This document shows, piece after piece, positions 11,158 through 21,004 of a DNA stretch of 46,850 nt (position 1 is the first letter of the stretch; the number at the start of each line of letters is the position of its first letter). Under the pieces are notes generated by a model that saw only the letters and a list, made by a program, of their open reading frames with translations, had not been told where the DNA came from and made no database searches. Source of the stretch: Zygnema cylindricum (taxonomy: Eukaryota; Streptophyta; Zygnematophyceae; Zygnematales; Zygnemataceae). A program made the translations under genes and the position numbers. The stretch is from the NCBI GenBank assembly GCA_037447655.1, contig JBBHKE010000484.1, forward strand, positions 56,587-103,436. Reading direction: 5' to 3'.

Positions 11158-12392
11158 GAAAATCCCAGGCAGGCCTTTAGCCTCCATTTTCTATCTATCG
11201 CGTGAAGTATCTAAAATAAAACACTTGCTGCCAAAAGTTTTAAAGTGACTAACATCAGGTTTTTCTCTTGTCCAAAGCTTATAAGGGGTAGTGCTATTTG
11301 AAGCAATTATATTTTTAATAAAAATAGTACAGCTAAGTGTTTGAGCCCAGAATTTAAAACCTAGCACTTTATCTGCAAGCATGGATCGAGCAATCTCTGT
11401 CACCGTCCTATTTAATCTCTCAGAAGCACCATTATGTTTTGGTGTGAATGGAACTAAAAGGTTGTGACTGATACCTTCCCGAAAGAGAAATTCTTTGAAT
11501 TTCTTCGATGTGTATTCTCCCCCGTTGTCCGATCTCAGCGCCAAGATTGGAACTCCATGAAGCTTTTCTGCCCACGCTTTGCATTGTTTGAAGTGAGTAA
11601 ACACTTCACTTTTATGTTGCATAAAATAAACTTTTGTGTACCTCGAGTAGTCATCTGTAAATGTGACCATATAGTGGACGTCTCTTGCCGACGCCACTTG
11701 TGAAAGACCGAGATTATCAGAATGTATTAGCTGCAAAACCCTTTCCGATCTGTAGTCTGTTTCCTGTGGAAATGGCAAGCTGTGGATCTTGCCTAGTGAA
11801 CAATCATCACATGAGTTTAGTGTATGAGATGTGAGAGAAACTCCATCAACTTTTCCTGAATTCACCATTTTCTTTAGACTATCATAATTCATGTGGCCTA
11901 ATCTCTTATGCCACAACTCATTATCAAATTGGACACTGGAGTAGAGAACATCATTTTCTTTATATTCAGCAATGTCCATCCGGTACACTTTGCTAGCATC
12001 TCTAGTTCTTGTTACTGCTACTTTTCCTTTCTTGTTAGCAACGTGTCTACCTATTTTCAGGGTGACTTCAAAGCTTATGCTTTCCACTAAGGAAGTAGCA
12101 AAAAGATTCTTTTTAAAGTATGGAACATACAAAACATTGTGAAGAGTTCTCTCAACTGAGTTTCCCCCCACATCTACCATTTAAGATACATCAACCAGAG
12201 ATGAGGTTTGAACACTCATCCCACAAGTATAGTTTACACTCTTTGGAGGCGTTTGCTGCAGATTTGTAAAATCCGCCTTGTTCCAACACATGTGGGCCGA
12301 TGCTCGAGTGTCCATGATCCATCCCGCATCCTTGGGACCCTCCATTACTGCCGCCATAGAAAATAACTCCGTTTCGTCTTGCTTATTGAAGC
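11158..12392 (-). pseudogene. Copia protease and integrase (C type), truncated
   Basis: A 329-codon open stretch (12180-11191) carries the LWHKRLGH and CDDC zinc-binding region, the first Asp (IHSDNLG), the second Asp (RSDNGGEY) and the third catalytic residue in KHNGASERLN. The upstream protease motif near 12300 reads MDTRASAHMCW, so the D-T-G active site is lost. A stop separates it from the integrase frame. Code ends at 11158 where the A-like LTR begins; RT and RNase H are absent. Confidence 0.88.
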
Positions 12393-13329
12393 TTAGAGAC
12401 TAATCTGTATTAGTTGCAGAAGCTGAAAAGAGAGCATTTCCACGAGTAGGATTTCCATAAAAGTCTTTGTGATATTTGCTTTCCTGCCAACCCGGCCTCT
12501 ATAAATCTGTCTCATTAGCCTTTTTAGCTTAGGACAGTATTTGTATCCATGACCCTTCTCAGAACAATAGAAACAAGCTATAGAAGATTGTCTATTTGAA
12601 CTCTGATAAAGTTGATTAAACTGATTCTGATTTTGGTGAAACTGGTTCCTATTCTGATTGAACTGCGCTCTTTTGTCAAAGTCTATTCCAAAAGCTTCAA
12701 CATTTCTTTCTCCTTCAAGGAGTTTAGTATTAGACTCTTCCCCCAATATAATATTATATGCTAATTGAAACGAACCAACTAGCTTTATCATGACTCTTTA
12801 AATCAGTAGTCACACCTTTCATGCTACTAAGAAGTCCTGTAATAAGCAAAGTTGCCTGCTGAAACTCAAGAAATGATCCCCCAACAAAAGAGTGTGCATC
12901 AATAAGTGCACGAAATTTGTCAAAATACTTGACCATAGTTCCCCCCGAGTATTTGTTCCCCCAAGTTTTTCCAGCCACGAAGAGTTCCTCTTGGACATTC
13001 GCTTTCTCAAAAGAAGATTTCAGTGATGTCCAAATCTCCTTCTCCTTCTTCATTTTCAAGCGAGACATGACCAGATTTTCTGAAATACAAAGAATTATAT
13101 TGTTCCTTGCCATTGAATTCTCTTTCGCCTAACTCGGATCTGTTTCATCAAGGGAGCCATCCAAGACCCCCAATAAGTTAGCAGTTTTAAACGAAGATTC
13201 GACCATCATCGCCCAATAAGCATACTTTGGGCCATTAAAGATATGAATTCTTGACAAAAGGCCCATAACCTGTTGTTCTACAACCACCGTTGCAAGAGGG
13301 GAACCAGCAGTAGTAGTGAAAGTAGACAT
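12393..13329 (-). pseudogene. Copia gag (C type)
   Basis: The gag ATG lies at 13327-13329, inside the 5' LTR that ends at 13271. The frame then crosses the primer-binding motif (VMGLLSRIHIFNG). It carries FRALIDAHSF and SSMKGVTTDLKSH blocks, an Asn/Gln-rich stretch, and a complete CX2CX4HX4C zinc knuckle (CFYCSEKGHGYKYC near 12570). Frames shift near 13130 and 12780. Role in the family: capsid and nucleocapsid. Confidence 0.87.
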
Positions 13330-14285
13330 AGTTTACACCGAAAGCTATCAAACACCTACTCAACAGCCAACTTTTAGCTTACACAAAATATGCCTCAGTA
13401 GGCCAATATGCCTCTTATTAGCCACATTGATACACAATACACTAAACTGACAAATCCCAAAATTGCAGCCTAAATGACCCAATAAACCATAAGATATGAT
13501 GTTTGGATTTTTCCTAGAAACTGCCTTTAGAAAATCATATTGCCAAAACTGGATACTACAAAATTGGCTAAGTCCTAAGTTATATACTCACATTGTGTAT
13601 CTACTAGATTACACTAATTTGGGTAACTGTTATCGCGGTTATTATCTTGACTAACGACATAGTATTCTACCTGTACATTACTGAACCGTTGGTACCTAAA
13701 AACCCTAATTACTACTTTCCAAAAACCTAATTAGTGGAACACTATTTTTTTATTACACTAAACTACAAAACAATGTTTATTCATATATTTTTAAACATCG
13801 CACCATACAGAAAACTTGCCACATGCTTAGCCAGCGATAGTCGCTAAAGTCCAGCCGACTTTGGTCATGTAGTACGAAGCACCTGAGTGCTTCGTCACTT
13901 GTGGTCCCACGTGAATCACGCATGTGGTCCCTCGTGAATCGCGCTTGTGGTCCCAGGTGAATCGCGTCGTTAGAACATATTCAATCAACGATGGTACCGT
14001 CGAACCGTACCATATATTTTGGGAATACCTGGTTCAGATCTCGTTCATCCGATCGTGTGAATCCAATCGTCAACTGCGTGACTCGTGTGGCTGACTGTCG
14101 ACGCCACTTCTTAAAACCTGCATACGATCTCTTGCCGACGCGTGTCCGTGTAAAAGTACAGTATACTCTATTGTACTTTTGCTAATGTAACACTAATTAA
14201 GGTAAGTATTACAACAGACTACTTCGAAAATATTCTAAGTTATTTTAACCCTATCTACTGAATAAAAGATTTCTAAATTACAACA
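13271..14285 (-). mobile_element. 5' LTR of the C-type minus-strand element
   Basis: On the minus strand it starts TGTTGTAATTTAG (ending at 14285) and ends GAACAACA at 13271, next to GGTTATGGGCC. It matches the LTR at 5055-5990. The flanking base run GCATC at 14286 lies in RNase H code of the next element (ITTWSD), so this element inserted there. Several GTAC words occur near 14150-14175 and 13670-13695. Confidence 0.8.
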
Positions 14286-16112
14286 GCATCACTCCAAGTA
14301 GTGATGTTCGTGTGCTCCCATCCCAAATGCAACCATAAAGCCCCGAATCCCACCAAATATCTCATGATCCACTTAGCTGTCTCCTAGTCTCTCTTCTTAG
14401 GATTAATAAGACCCCTACTGAGGACTCCAACTGTTGCTGCTATGTCCGGTCTAGTACAGTTCATAGATTAGATTAAGCTTCCTAGAACCTGCTTTTAATG
14501 AATAGAATTCATAAACTATCTTTCTTTTGGGCTCATCTGATTATCTAAGATTGTCACTCCTCCTTCTACACTCCCATCGTTTACTTTCTTCAAGTCCATG
14601 GGAGTGGTACAACTGTTTGCCTTTTCCATCTGGATTTTTCAAACATATTTTTTATAGTTTTTTTTTGAGTAAGTCTAATAATCCTTTTTCCTCTATCTTT
14701 TTCCATTTGAATTCCTAAGATGTATTTTGCCTCTCCTAAATCCTTCATGTCAAATTTGCTTCTAAGATCTTTCTTTAGCTTATTGATATTTTCCATAGAC
14801 TTGCTTAACACCAACAAATCATCCACATAAATTGCAATAAAAATAACACCATTCTCATCCTCAAACATATAAATAGAATGGTCATAACTAATACGAATCT
14901 ATCCCACACCGGTGAGAAACTCATCTAGTTTTATATTCCATTATCTGGGAGTCTACTTCACTCCATATAATGACAATACTAGTCTGCAGGCTTTGCTCTC
15001 TTCTCCTTCCTCTACAATCCCCTCTGGTTGCCGCATGAAGACTTCTTCCTCTAACTCACCATTGCGGAAGTCGGTCTTTATATCCATCTAGTGTATTTCG
15101 ATGTCTTCCCTTGCAGCTAGATTGAAAAGAATCCTGACGGATGGGAACCTAACCACCGGAGCAAAAGTCTCCTCATATACTATTCCCTCTTTTTCGGTGA
15201 CCGTGTTTGCTACCAACCGAGCCATTTATCTCTTAATGGTATTATCTGGGTTTAGTTTGAGTTTAAAAGCCTATTTGCACCCAATTTGTTTTCTGTCCGG
15301 AGGAGAGTCCACCAGCTCCTAAAGTATTCACTTCCATGATGGAGGCCATCTCATCATTTATAGCTCTAACCCATCTTTCTTTCTCCGGACTGTCCATTGC
15401 CTCCGAGTATGACTGAGGCTCATCAGGGTGAGACAACTTAGTTACCTTGTGAGCGGCCTGTTTTTCTTGTAGCCTTTTGCTGCTTCTTCGTCCTTCCTCA
15501 AAATCTGAAGCTGGATTGGAGGGAATACTAGAGCTCCTCCTCAATGTTTCATCGGCTCCTCTATCGATGGAAGTCGGTTCCGGCTCCTCCTCCTCTATCT
15601 TTTGAGAATATATAGAGATATGGGGAGATTTCGGTATATCTTCCCCATCTTTCATCTCCCCTGAATGTGCAATTACTTTTTCACTCATGTCCCTTTTGGG
15701 AAGGTTCGAGTCCTCCTCACTCTCAGACTCAAAACTGATTCATATCTTCATGGTATATTTGAAGGGATCAAATGACTTCCCAATATTCATGACAATTAGG
15801 TGCTTAACTAGAATGATGTCTTGATTTGCTAAGTCAAAGACTCTATATCCCTTGACATCCTCATCATATCCCACGAAGTATCCAGGTTTTCTCTTAGCAT
15901 CTAGTTTCTAGCTTTTCTTATTAGTATTAAGACTGTAAACTTGACTAACGAATACTTTCAGGTGAGAAATATATAGTTTCCTTACAACACATCTCTCATA
16001 AGGTGTCATTTTTTTCATGGTTGAGGTAAGGACTCTGTTTTTTAACAGGTTCATGGCTTCACCAAACCTTTCCTATTTCTTGTTAACTAACATACTCATA
16101 CTAACTAGAGTC
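14286..16112 (-). pseudogene. Host copia element: integrase C-terminus, RT, RNase H start
   Basis: Minus-strand pol with many stops, family B. Going downstream it has the integrase C-terminal region (about 16110-15700), an acidic linker (15688-15400), the RT start (INDEMASIMEVNT near 15340), KLNPDNT near 15245, the catalytic IYVDDLLVLSKSM motif near 14820, DLGEAKYILGIQME near 14720 and RNase H cut at ITTWSD (about 14300). The integrase half is separated from its upstream part by the solo LTR at 16113-17284; the sequence resumes cleanly on both sides. Confidence 0.87.
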
Positions 16113-16181
16113 TGTTGAAATTTAAGTATTTCAGGTCTAGAGATTATAAAATAAAAGGGAAAAGGGACACGGTAGCCACCT

Positions 16182-16237
16182 CTAACTCTTCCTCAAGTCT
16201 GACACTTGTGGGTCGCGAAGACTTGAAGAGAAGTTAG
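16182..16237 (+). other. U3 stem-loop of the solo LTR
   Basis: The arm CTAACTCTTCCTCAAGTCT faces AGACTTGAAGAGAAGTTAG: 19 positions with two mismatches and one G-T pair, and an 18-base loop containing ACACTTGTGGGTCGC. The outer flank CCATGGCTGCC is the same as in other copies. Confidence 0.65.
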
Positions 16238-16294
16238 ATCCATGGCTGCCACAGAACGGGACAGGAAGGCAATTCTTAATAGAGTTTTCTAAAA

Positions 16295-16380
16295 GGTGTG
16301 ACGGACCCAGGATTTGATCATGGTACCTGCCGTCCATCAAACTAGCCGTTCGCATTAACCAACAAGTCTAAATACAGTGC
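16295..16380 (-). other. Antisense tRNA-like block in the solo LTR
   Basis: On the minus strand a D-arm-like GTTGGTTAATGCG precedes AACGGCTAG and then a T-arm-like CATGATCAAATCCTGG. That last part contains GATCAAATC, which fits the Pol III B-box pattern GWTCRANNC. The position in the LTR is the same as at 18715 and 24415. Confidence 0.5.
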
Positions 16381-17284
16381 TAGAGTACAATAGGTTTGAC
16401 AAATATTTATATTTGTACATGTAGACTAGTTCGTCTAACGGAAATAGATACGTAATGTATAGATACCGTTTTGTATAGTATGAGGTAAAATTTAATGTAT
16501 TTTATGAAACGGATACCGCGCATTTGTTTCGAACGCGAAACAAATATCGCACGTATATTTTCAACGGCTACAATTGTATCCGGTTTGATCGGACGGCCAC
16601 GAGAGGTGTCGCGATCACGCAACATGTACTTTTGGCATTTTTCAGCCATCGCCACTTCATGTGAAACGTGGCGCGACAATGTTAGATTGCGGCGACTCCG
16701 GAGATTGCGGTAACAAATCCGACTATGACACGTGTCGACATTTTGGCCATGTTGTACAATGGCCGTACAGAAAGAACACCGGCACCTGTACTTTTCTGTA
16801 CGACAAACTAATTTGATTGGTGCCGTACTTCAGTAGATAGAGTTTTAGAGAGGGAATAGGACTTAGAAAATTTTGGGTAAGTAGCTGCCTCTCCCAGATA
16901 GCACCTTGTATAAATGGCAAACTTTGGCCAGCAATAACTATAAATTTACTTAACCATTTTCAGTTATTCTTTTTGCTGCAGACTCAAGGGAGTCCAGGCT
17001 ACATAGAGGTGTAGTTGGTCAAAGTTTTTGTCTGCCAGGGTGGCTGCATTTATAAGGGAAAGTCAAAGTGGGTGAATATGTCCAAATCTCATATTCTAAC
17101 TTTGCATTATGTGGTGGAACTGAGCACACAGAAAGTTTTTATTTCACAAGGGTGAAGCTGTATTGGGTTTCTAACTGTCAAGGGGTCAGTCAGTTGGGTT
17201 TATATCAAGTTGGAGTCGGCACTACCTAGATTAGCTTCTTTTGGATCTGCATACTCTGAGGGCCAATGGAGGTCTCAGAGTTTA

Positions 17285-17803
17285 AGGTTCAACCTCTCAG
17301 CTACCCGATTTTGTTTTGGATTATAGGCTACAGTTTTTTGATGCTAAACTCTCTCATCCCTCAAGTATTGGTTATACTAGTTAGATGTATGATCTTCCCC
17401 ATTATCACTCGCTATTTTTTTAATGGGGGTTCCGTGCAACTTCTCACTCCAGGCTTTATATTCTTTGAAGTAAATTGGTGTTTCAGACTTTGTTTTCAGG
17501 AAGTAGACTCTAGAGTATCTAGACCATTCTTCAGTAATTCTCATCATAAACCTCTTACCACCTATCGAAGGTACCTTTGCTGGTCCCCAAATATGTGTGT
17601 GGACCAGATCTAGTACTTTCTCACCTTTATATGTGGCTTTTTTGTGAAAGGGAAGTCTGTGAACCTTACCTTGGGCACAACCACTACGCTCATCCACTAT
17701 TTTATTATCCGCAAATTGAATGTCTTTTACTACACCAAGCCTCTTCATTTCCCTCAGCTTATCAAAATGCACATGTCCCAACCGCTTAGGCCAAATCATC
17801 AAG
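17285..17803 (-). pseudogene. Host copia element: integrase core
   Basis: Minus-strand code from WPKRLGHVHFDKLREMKRLG (zinc-binding region) through HTHIWGPAKVPS, TEEWSRYSRVYFLKTKSE and SDNGEDHTSN to NPKQNRVAERLN at the solo LTR. The zinc-binding Cys pair is damaged (SGC) and one stop lies near 17376. At its upstream edge the host reads GVLN...LMIWPKRLGH across the young element, which proves a single interrupted gene. Confidence 0.88.
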
Positions 17804-17808
17804 TTTAG
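17804..17808 (+). repeat. Target-site duplication, left copy
   Basis: TTTAG directly left of the element at 17809-22179, identical to 22180-22184. Removing the element and one copy restores the host reading frame. Confidence 0.93.
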
Positions 17809-18714
17809 TGAAACTCTGAGACCTCCATTGGCCCTCAGAGTATGCAGATCCAAAAGAAGCTTATCTAGATAGTGCCGACTCCAAGTTAATATAAGCCCAA
17901 GTGACTGACCCCTTGACAGTCAAAACCCCAATATAGATTCACCCCTGTGAAATAACACTTTCTGTGTGCTCAGTTCCACCACAGAATGCAAAGTTAGAAT
18001 ATGAGATTTGGACACATTCACCCACTTTGACTTTCCCTTAGAAATACAGCCACCCTGGCAGACAAAAACTCTGATCGACTACACCCCTGTGTAGCCTGGA
18101 CTCCCCTGAGTCCGCAGCAAAAATAATCACTGAAAATGGTCAAGTAAATTGATAGTTATGGCTGCCCAAAGTTTGCCATTTATATAGGGTGCTCTCTGGG
18201 AGAGGCAGCTGCCTACCCAAAATTTATCTAAGTCCTATTCCCACTCTAAAACTCTATCTACTGAAGTACGGCACCAATCAAATTACTGTATCGTACAAAA
18301 AGGTACAGGTGCCGGTGTACTTTATGTACGGCCATTGTACGACATGGCCAAAATGTCGACACGTGTCATATTCGTATTTGTTCCCGTAATCTCCGGAGTT
18401 GCCGCAATCCAATGTAGTGTTACCACGTGTCACTCAATATCGCGGTGATCGCAAACCGCCAAAATCGTACGCCGCGATCTCGGCATCCTTCACGGCCGTC
18501 CGATCAAATTAGATTTCAATCGTGGCCGTCATAAATACCAGCGCGGTATTCTTTCCGGCGTCAAACAAACTGCGCGGTATTTATTTCGTATTCGTACCGT
18601 ACGTCGTACTTTATACAACTGTTTCTATGCAGTATGCATATAGTTCTAGTTAAATGAATTTGTCTTTTTGTAACTGTTTAAATAAACATCATACCCAGTA
18701 TTATCTAATACAAT

Positions 18715-18795
18715 TTAGACTATCTGGATAAGACTACCGGCTATCGCGGTAGTGACAAATGGCAGGTACCAGGATCAAATCCTGGCCCTGTCAAA
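18715..18795 (+). other. tRNA-like module antisense to the LTR (best copy)
   Basis: The arm CTACCG-GCTATCG-CGGTAG (18734-18752) has a perfect 6-bp stem and 7-base loop. CCAGG-ATCAAAT-CCTGG (18769-18785) has a perfect 5-bp stem and 7-base loop, exactly T-arm geometry, and its GATCAAATC fits the Pol III B-box. TAGACTATCTGGATAAG upstream resembles a D-arm/A-box. No acceptor stem is visible, so this is a tRNA-like relic or an internal Pol III promoter, not a tRNA gene. The copy at 21891-21971 has one C-to-T change that leaves a G-T pair. Confidence 0.6.
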
Positions 18796-18867
18796 ACTGC
18801 CTTTTAGAGAAAAAACCCCCTATAAAACAACTGTCTGTCTCCCTCTAGACAGCACAGGCAGCCATGG

Positions 18868-18927
18868 CTAACTCCTCCTCCAGTCTTCAGTGACTGCGAC
18901 AAGTGTGGGGACTTGAGGAGGAGTTAG
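18868..18927 (-). other. U3 stem-loop of the gag-only element (3' LTR)
   Basis: The arms CTAACTCCTCCTCCAGTC and GACTTGAGGAGGAGTTAG pair at 17 of 18 positions around a 24-base loop holding AGTGACTGCGACAAGTGT. CAGCC/GGCTG outside the arms can extend the stem. The second copy is at 22044-22103. Confidence 0.7.
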
Positions 18928-19021
18928 AGGCAGGCTGTCAATATCTACTATTTTGCTTTTTATTTTGCAATCTCTAGACCTAGAAAATACTTGAATTCCA
19001 ACACTCCCCTTATTTTCTAGT

Positions 19022-21004
19022 TTATTTTTCTTTCAACTTCCACAAACAAGTAAACAAACATCCCCTCCCCTTTTTCCTTTTCTTTTTCCTTTTTCCTTTT
19101 CCTTTCATAAAACTTAAGTATTTAACACAGTGCATTAAATGAACTGAAATGATAATTGTATTACACATTTTATTTAACATCCCATTTTTCTTAAATTCGA
19201 GCAAAGATTTTATCCACTTCATCACTCTTTCATCCACACACAAACCGATTTCCCTCTTGCGATCCAAACAGCCAGCCCCATTTCCAATATGCAACATACA
19301 CCTAGATGCTAACCCTTTTACAGGCACATCTTCGTCACACCAAGTAGTGATGTCAAATCCATCCACCCCCAAATATTCCCAAAAACCGCTAGTCCCCACG
19401 AAGTTCCTCATAAGATCTACATCTTTCGTACTCATATTTTTATCCATGATAATTACCCCATTTTTTGAACTTCCCTCACTCTCTCCCATGGAATTCTTTC
19501 CACTATTAATTTCTAATTTAATTCCCAATAAGTATTTCTTCTCCCCTAAACCTTTAATCAAATATTTCTCTTCTCCCCTATCCTTTGAAACCTCTTCGAG
19601 TTTCACTTCTCCCCTTTCCTCGGAATCCGTTGAAGTCTCCCTTTCCGACCAGTTTTCTGGTTCCCTATTATCTATAAAGTTATCCTTATTAATTTTATCT
19701 TTCCCGTTTTCACTTATGGATCCTAGAACTGACTTTCTCATTTCTAAGTCATACACTCTACACTCCTCGACATCCTCAAGTACCTCCTCTCTCTTTACTT
19801 CCCTTATACCTCCAAAAGCACACTGTTGCCTTCGTGCAATTACTGTGTGTTTTTCTTTCTTCCCCATACTACTAATCCGGAGAAGCTCTAAAATATCTTC
19901 ATCCTCTTTCTCCTCTTCCCCTACTTCCTCCTCATCCACATTCCAACTTCTAAGTTTTTCCAAACAAGGGCATTCCTCCATATAATGACCCGGTTCCCTA
20001 CAAAAGAAGCAAGCCCCCCTTTTCAAAGCTCCCCTTTTTTTTCCTCTCCCTCTCTTTCCACCAAAGTTCCGATAAGGTTTACCTTTGTCTTTCTTTCTCT
20101 CATCACGCTTCCGCTCGTCACCACCGTTCCTCTCATCACGTTTGCGCTCGTCACCGCCGTTCCTCTCATCACGCTTCCGCCAATCACCACCAACTGAAAA
20201 TGCATTGACCCTGTCCTTTCCCCTACGAAGCTCCAAAGTGCTTTCCCTTACAAGAATTATCCCCATGGTAAAGCTCCAAGTCCATGAGGAGCCATCCATT
20301 GCCTGCATACGATAAATAATGCTTTCGTACTCACTTGGGAGTTTCATAAGTAGTGTATTAATCTTACCCTCCTCAGATTCTACATATCCCGCACTAGCTA
20401 GCTCAACATATAACGCAGCAATATCATTGCAAAACTCTATCATGCTACCGCCTTTATAAACATAGGCATCTACTTCCTGTTTTACTAATTGCTGCCTCTG
20501 AATAGTCTCACTCTTATAAATCTGAATTAGTACTTCCCATATCTCTGAAGACTTGGTTAGACTTAAAAGAGTGATAGCTATCGACTTAGACACATATCTA
20601 AGTATGAGATGTTTTGCTATAGTGTTTTTGAATTCCCATATTTTTCTGTCATTTTCTTCAGTTTTAATCCCTACATGTGGTACCATAGCTGAGAGCCTAG
20701 CTCCCCTCACCATAGGTGTCCCTTTTTCCTTCTCCCCTATTTCCTCATCCACGGAAAGATTCTTCCCTTCACCTTCCGTTGCATCTGAGCTCCGGATGAT
20801 ATTCTGGGCAGCCTCAGATGAATCTCCATAGTAAGCTCCTCCAAAGCCAGGTGGCGGACATCTCACTTGTCCCGAAACAATTCCCCATAAGTGGCTCTCG
20901 AAAAGCAATCCCGCCATTGTAAACTCCCAATAAGTGAAGTCTGTTCCATCGAACATAGGCACCCTAGATGGTGGGCCCATAACCTGAAGCTCTGAGACCT
21001 CCAT
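19022..21004 (-). CDS. 660-codon gag with compacted pol remnants
   Basis: The single open frame of the young element. Residues 1-6 are encoded in the LTR; the primer site lies in codons 7-12. Residues 8-265 are copia gag (VMGPPSRVPMFDG; INTLLMKLPSEYESIIYRM). Residues 276-304 hold near-identical RKRDERNGGDE repeats, 305-330 are basic, and 332-345 are a complete CX2CX4HX4C zinc knuckle. After an acidic stretch come shortened in-frame relics of pol: integrase end (CRVYDLEMRKSV, 415-426), RT (GLGEKKYLLGIKLE, 486-498) and RNase H (GFDITTWCDED; VMKWIKSLLE). No protease, integrase core or RT catalytic motif remains. The likely role is capsid and RNA binding, with pol supplied by relatives; the function of the tail is unknown. 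Confidence 0.9.
   Translation of the reverse strand: MEVSELQVMGPPSRVPMFDGTDFTYWEFTMAGLLFESHLWGIVSGQVRCPPPGFGGAYYGDSSEAAQNIIRSSDATEGEGKNLSVDEEIGEKEKGTPMVRGARLSAMVPHVGIKTEENDRKIWEFKNTIAKHLILRYVSKSIAITLLSLTKSSEIWEVLIQIYKSETIQRQQLVKQEVDAYVYKGGSMIEFCNDIAALYVELASAGYVESEEGKINTLLMKLPSEYESIIYRMQAMDGSSWTWSFTMGIILVRESTLELRRGKDRVNAFSVGGDWRKRDERNGGDERKRDERNGGDERKRDERKKDKGKPYRNFGGKRGRGKKRGALKRGACFFCREPGHYMEECPCLEKLRSWNVDEEEVGEEEKEDEDILELLRISSMGKKEKHTVIARRQQCAFGGIREVKREEVLEDVEECRVYDLEMRKSVLGSISENGKDKINKDNFIDNREPENWSERETSTDSEERGEVKLEEVSKDRGEEKYLIKGLGEKKYLLGIKLEINSGKNSMGESEGSSKNGVIIMDKNMSTKDVDLMRNFVGTSGFWEYLGVDGFDITTWCDEDVPVKGLASRCMLHIGNGAGCLDRKREIGLCVDERVMKWIKSLLEFKKNGMLNKMCNTIIISVHLMHCVKYLSFMKGKGKRKKKRKKGRGCLFTCLWKLKEK
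20969..20984 (-). promoter_or_regulatory. Primer-binding site, initiator tRNA-Met anticodon-arm type
   Basis: GGTTATGGGCCCACCA directly follows the LTR end. As I recall the plant initiator tRNA-Met, it is the exact 16-base complement of its anticodon stem-loop (UGGUGGGCCCAUAACC). It is also gag codons 7-12. The same spot has an 11-base match in the C-type element (13260-13270), 10 bases at 5991-6000 and about 13 of 16 at 23691-23706. Confidence 0.8.

Larger units (their letters stand above)
16113..17284 (+). mobile_element. Solo LTR, family A
   Basis: A complete LTR without internal region. It starts TGTTGAAATTTAAG and ends at CAGAGTTTA. It splits minus-strand integrase between AERLN (right) and the following TL block (left). 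It carries the U3 hairpin (16182-16237), the antisense tRNA-like block (16295-16380), the G-box and GTAC cluster (16728-16830) and TATAAAT at 16909. I see no clean target duplication, so the right edge may have a small deletion. Confidence 0.8.
17809..19003 (-). mobile_element. 3' LTR of the gag-only copia element
   Basis: 1195 bp. On the minus strand it starts TGTTGGAATTC and ends GAGTTTCA. It differs from the other LTR (20985-22179) at about 12 positions by eye, roughly 1%. Inside are the U3 hairpin (18868-18927), the antisense tRNA-like block (18715-18795), the GTAC cluster (18265-18345) and the TATA box at 18178-18184. The polypurine tract AAATAAGGGGAG abuts its start. Confidence 0.93.

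Noticed and set aside
18715-18795. A genuine tRNA gene
   Set aside because: No acceptor stem and an overlong variable region; it is repeated inside LTRs, so it is a tRNA-like part of the element.
19149-19985. 278-codon plus-strand open frame
   Set aside because: It is antisense to the 660-codon gag frame and its serine/proline/phenylalanine-rich content follows from that coding strand.
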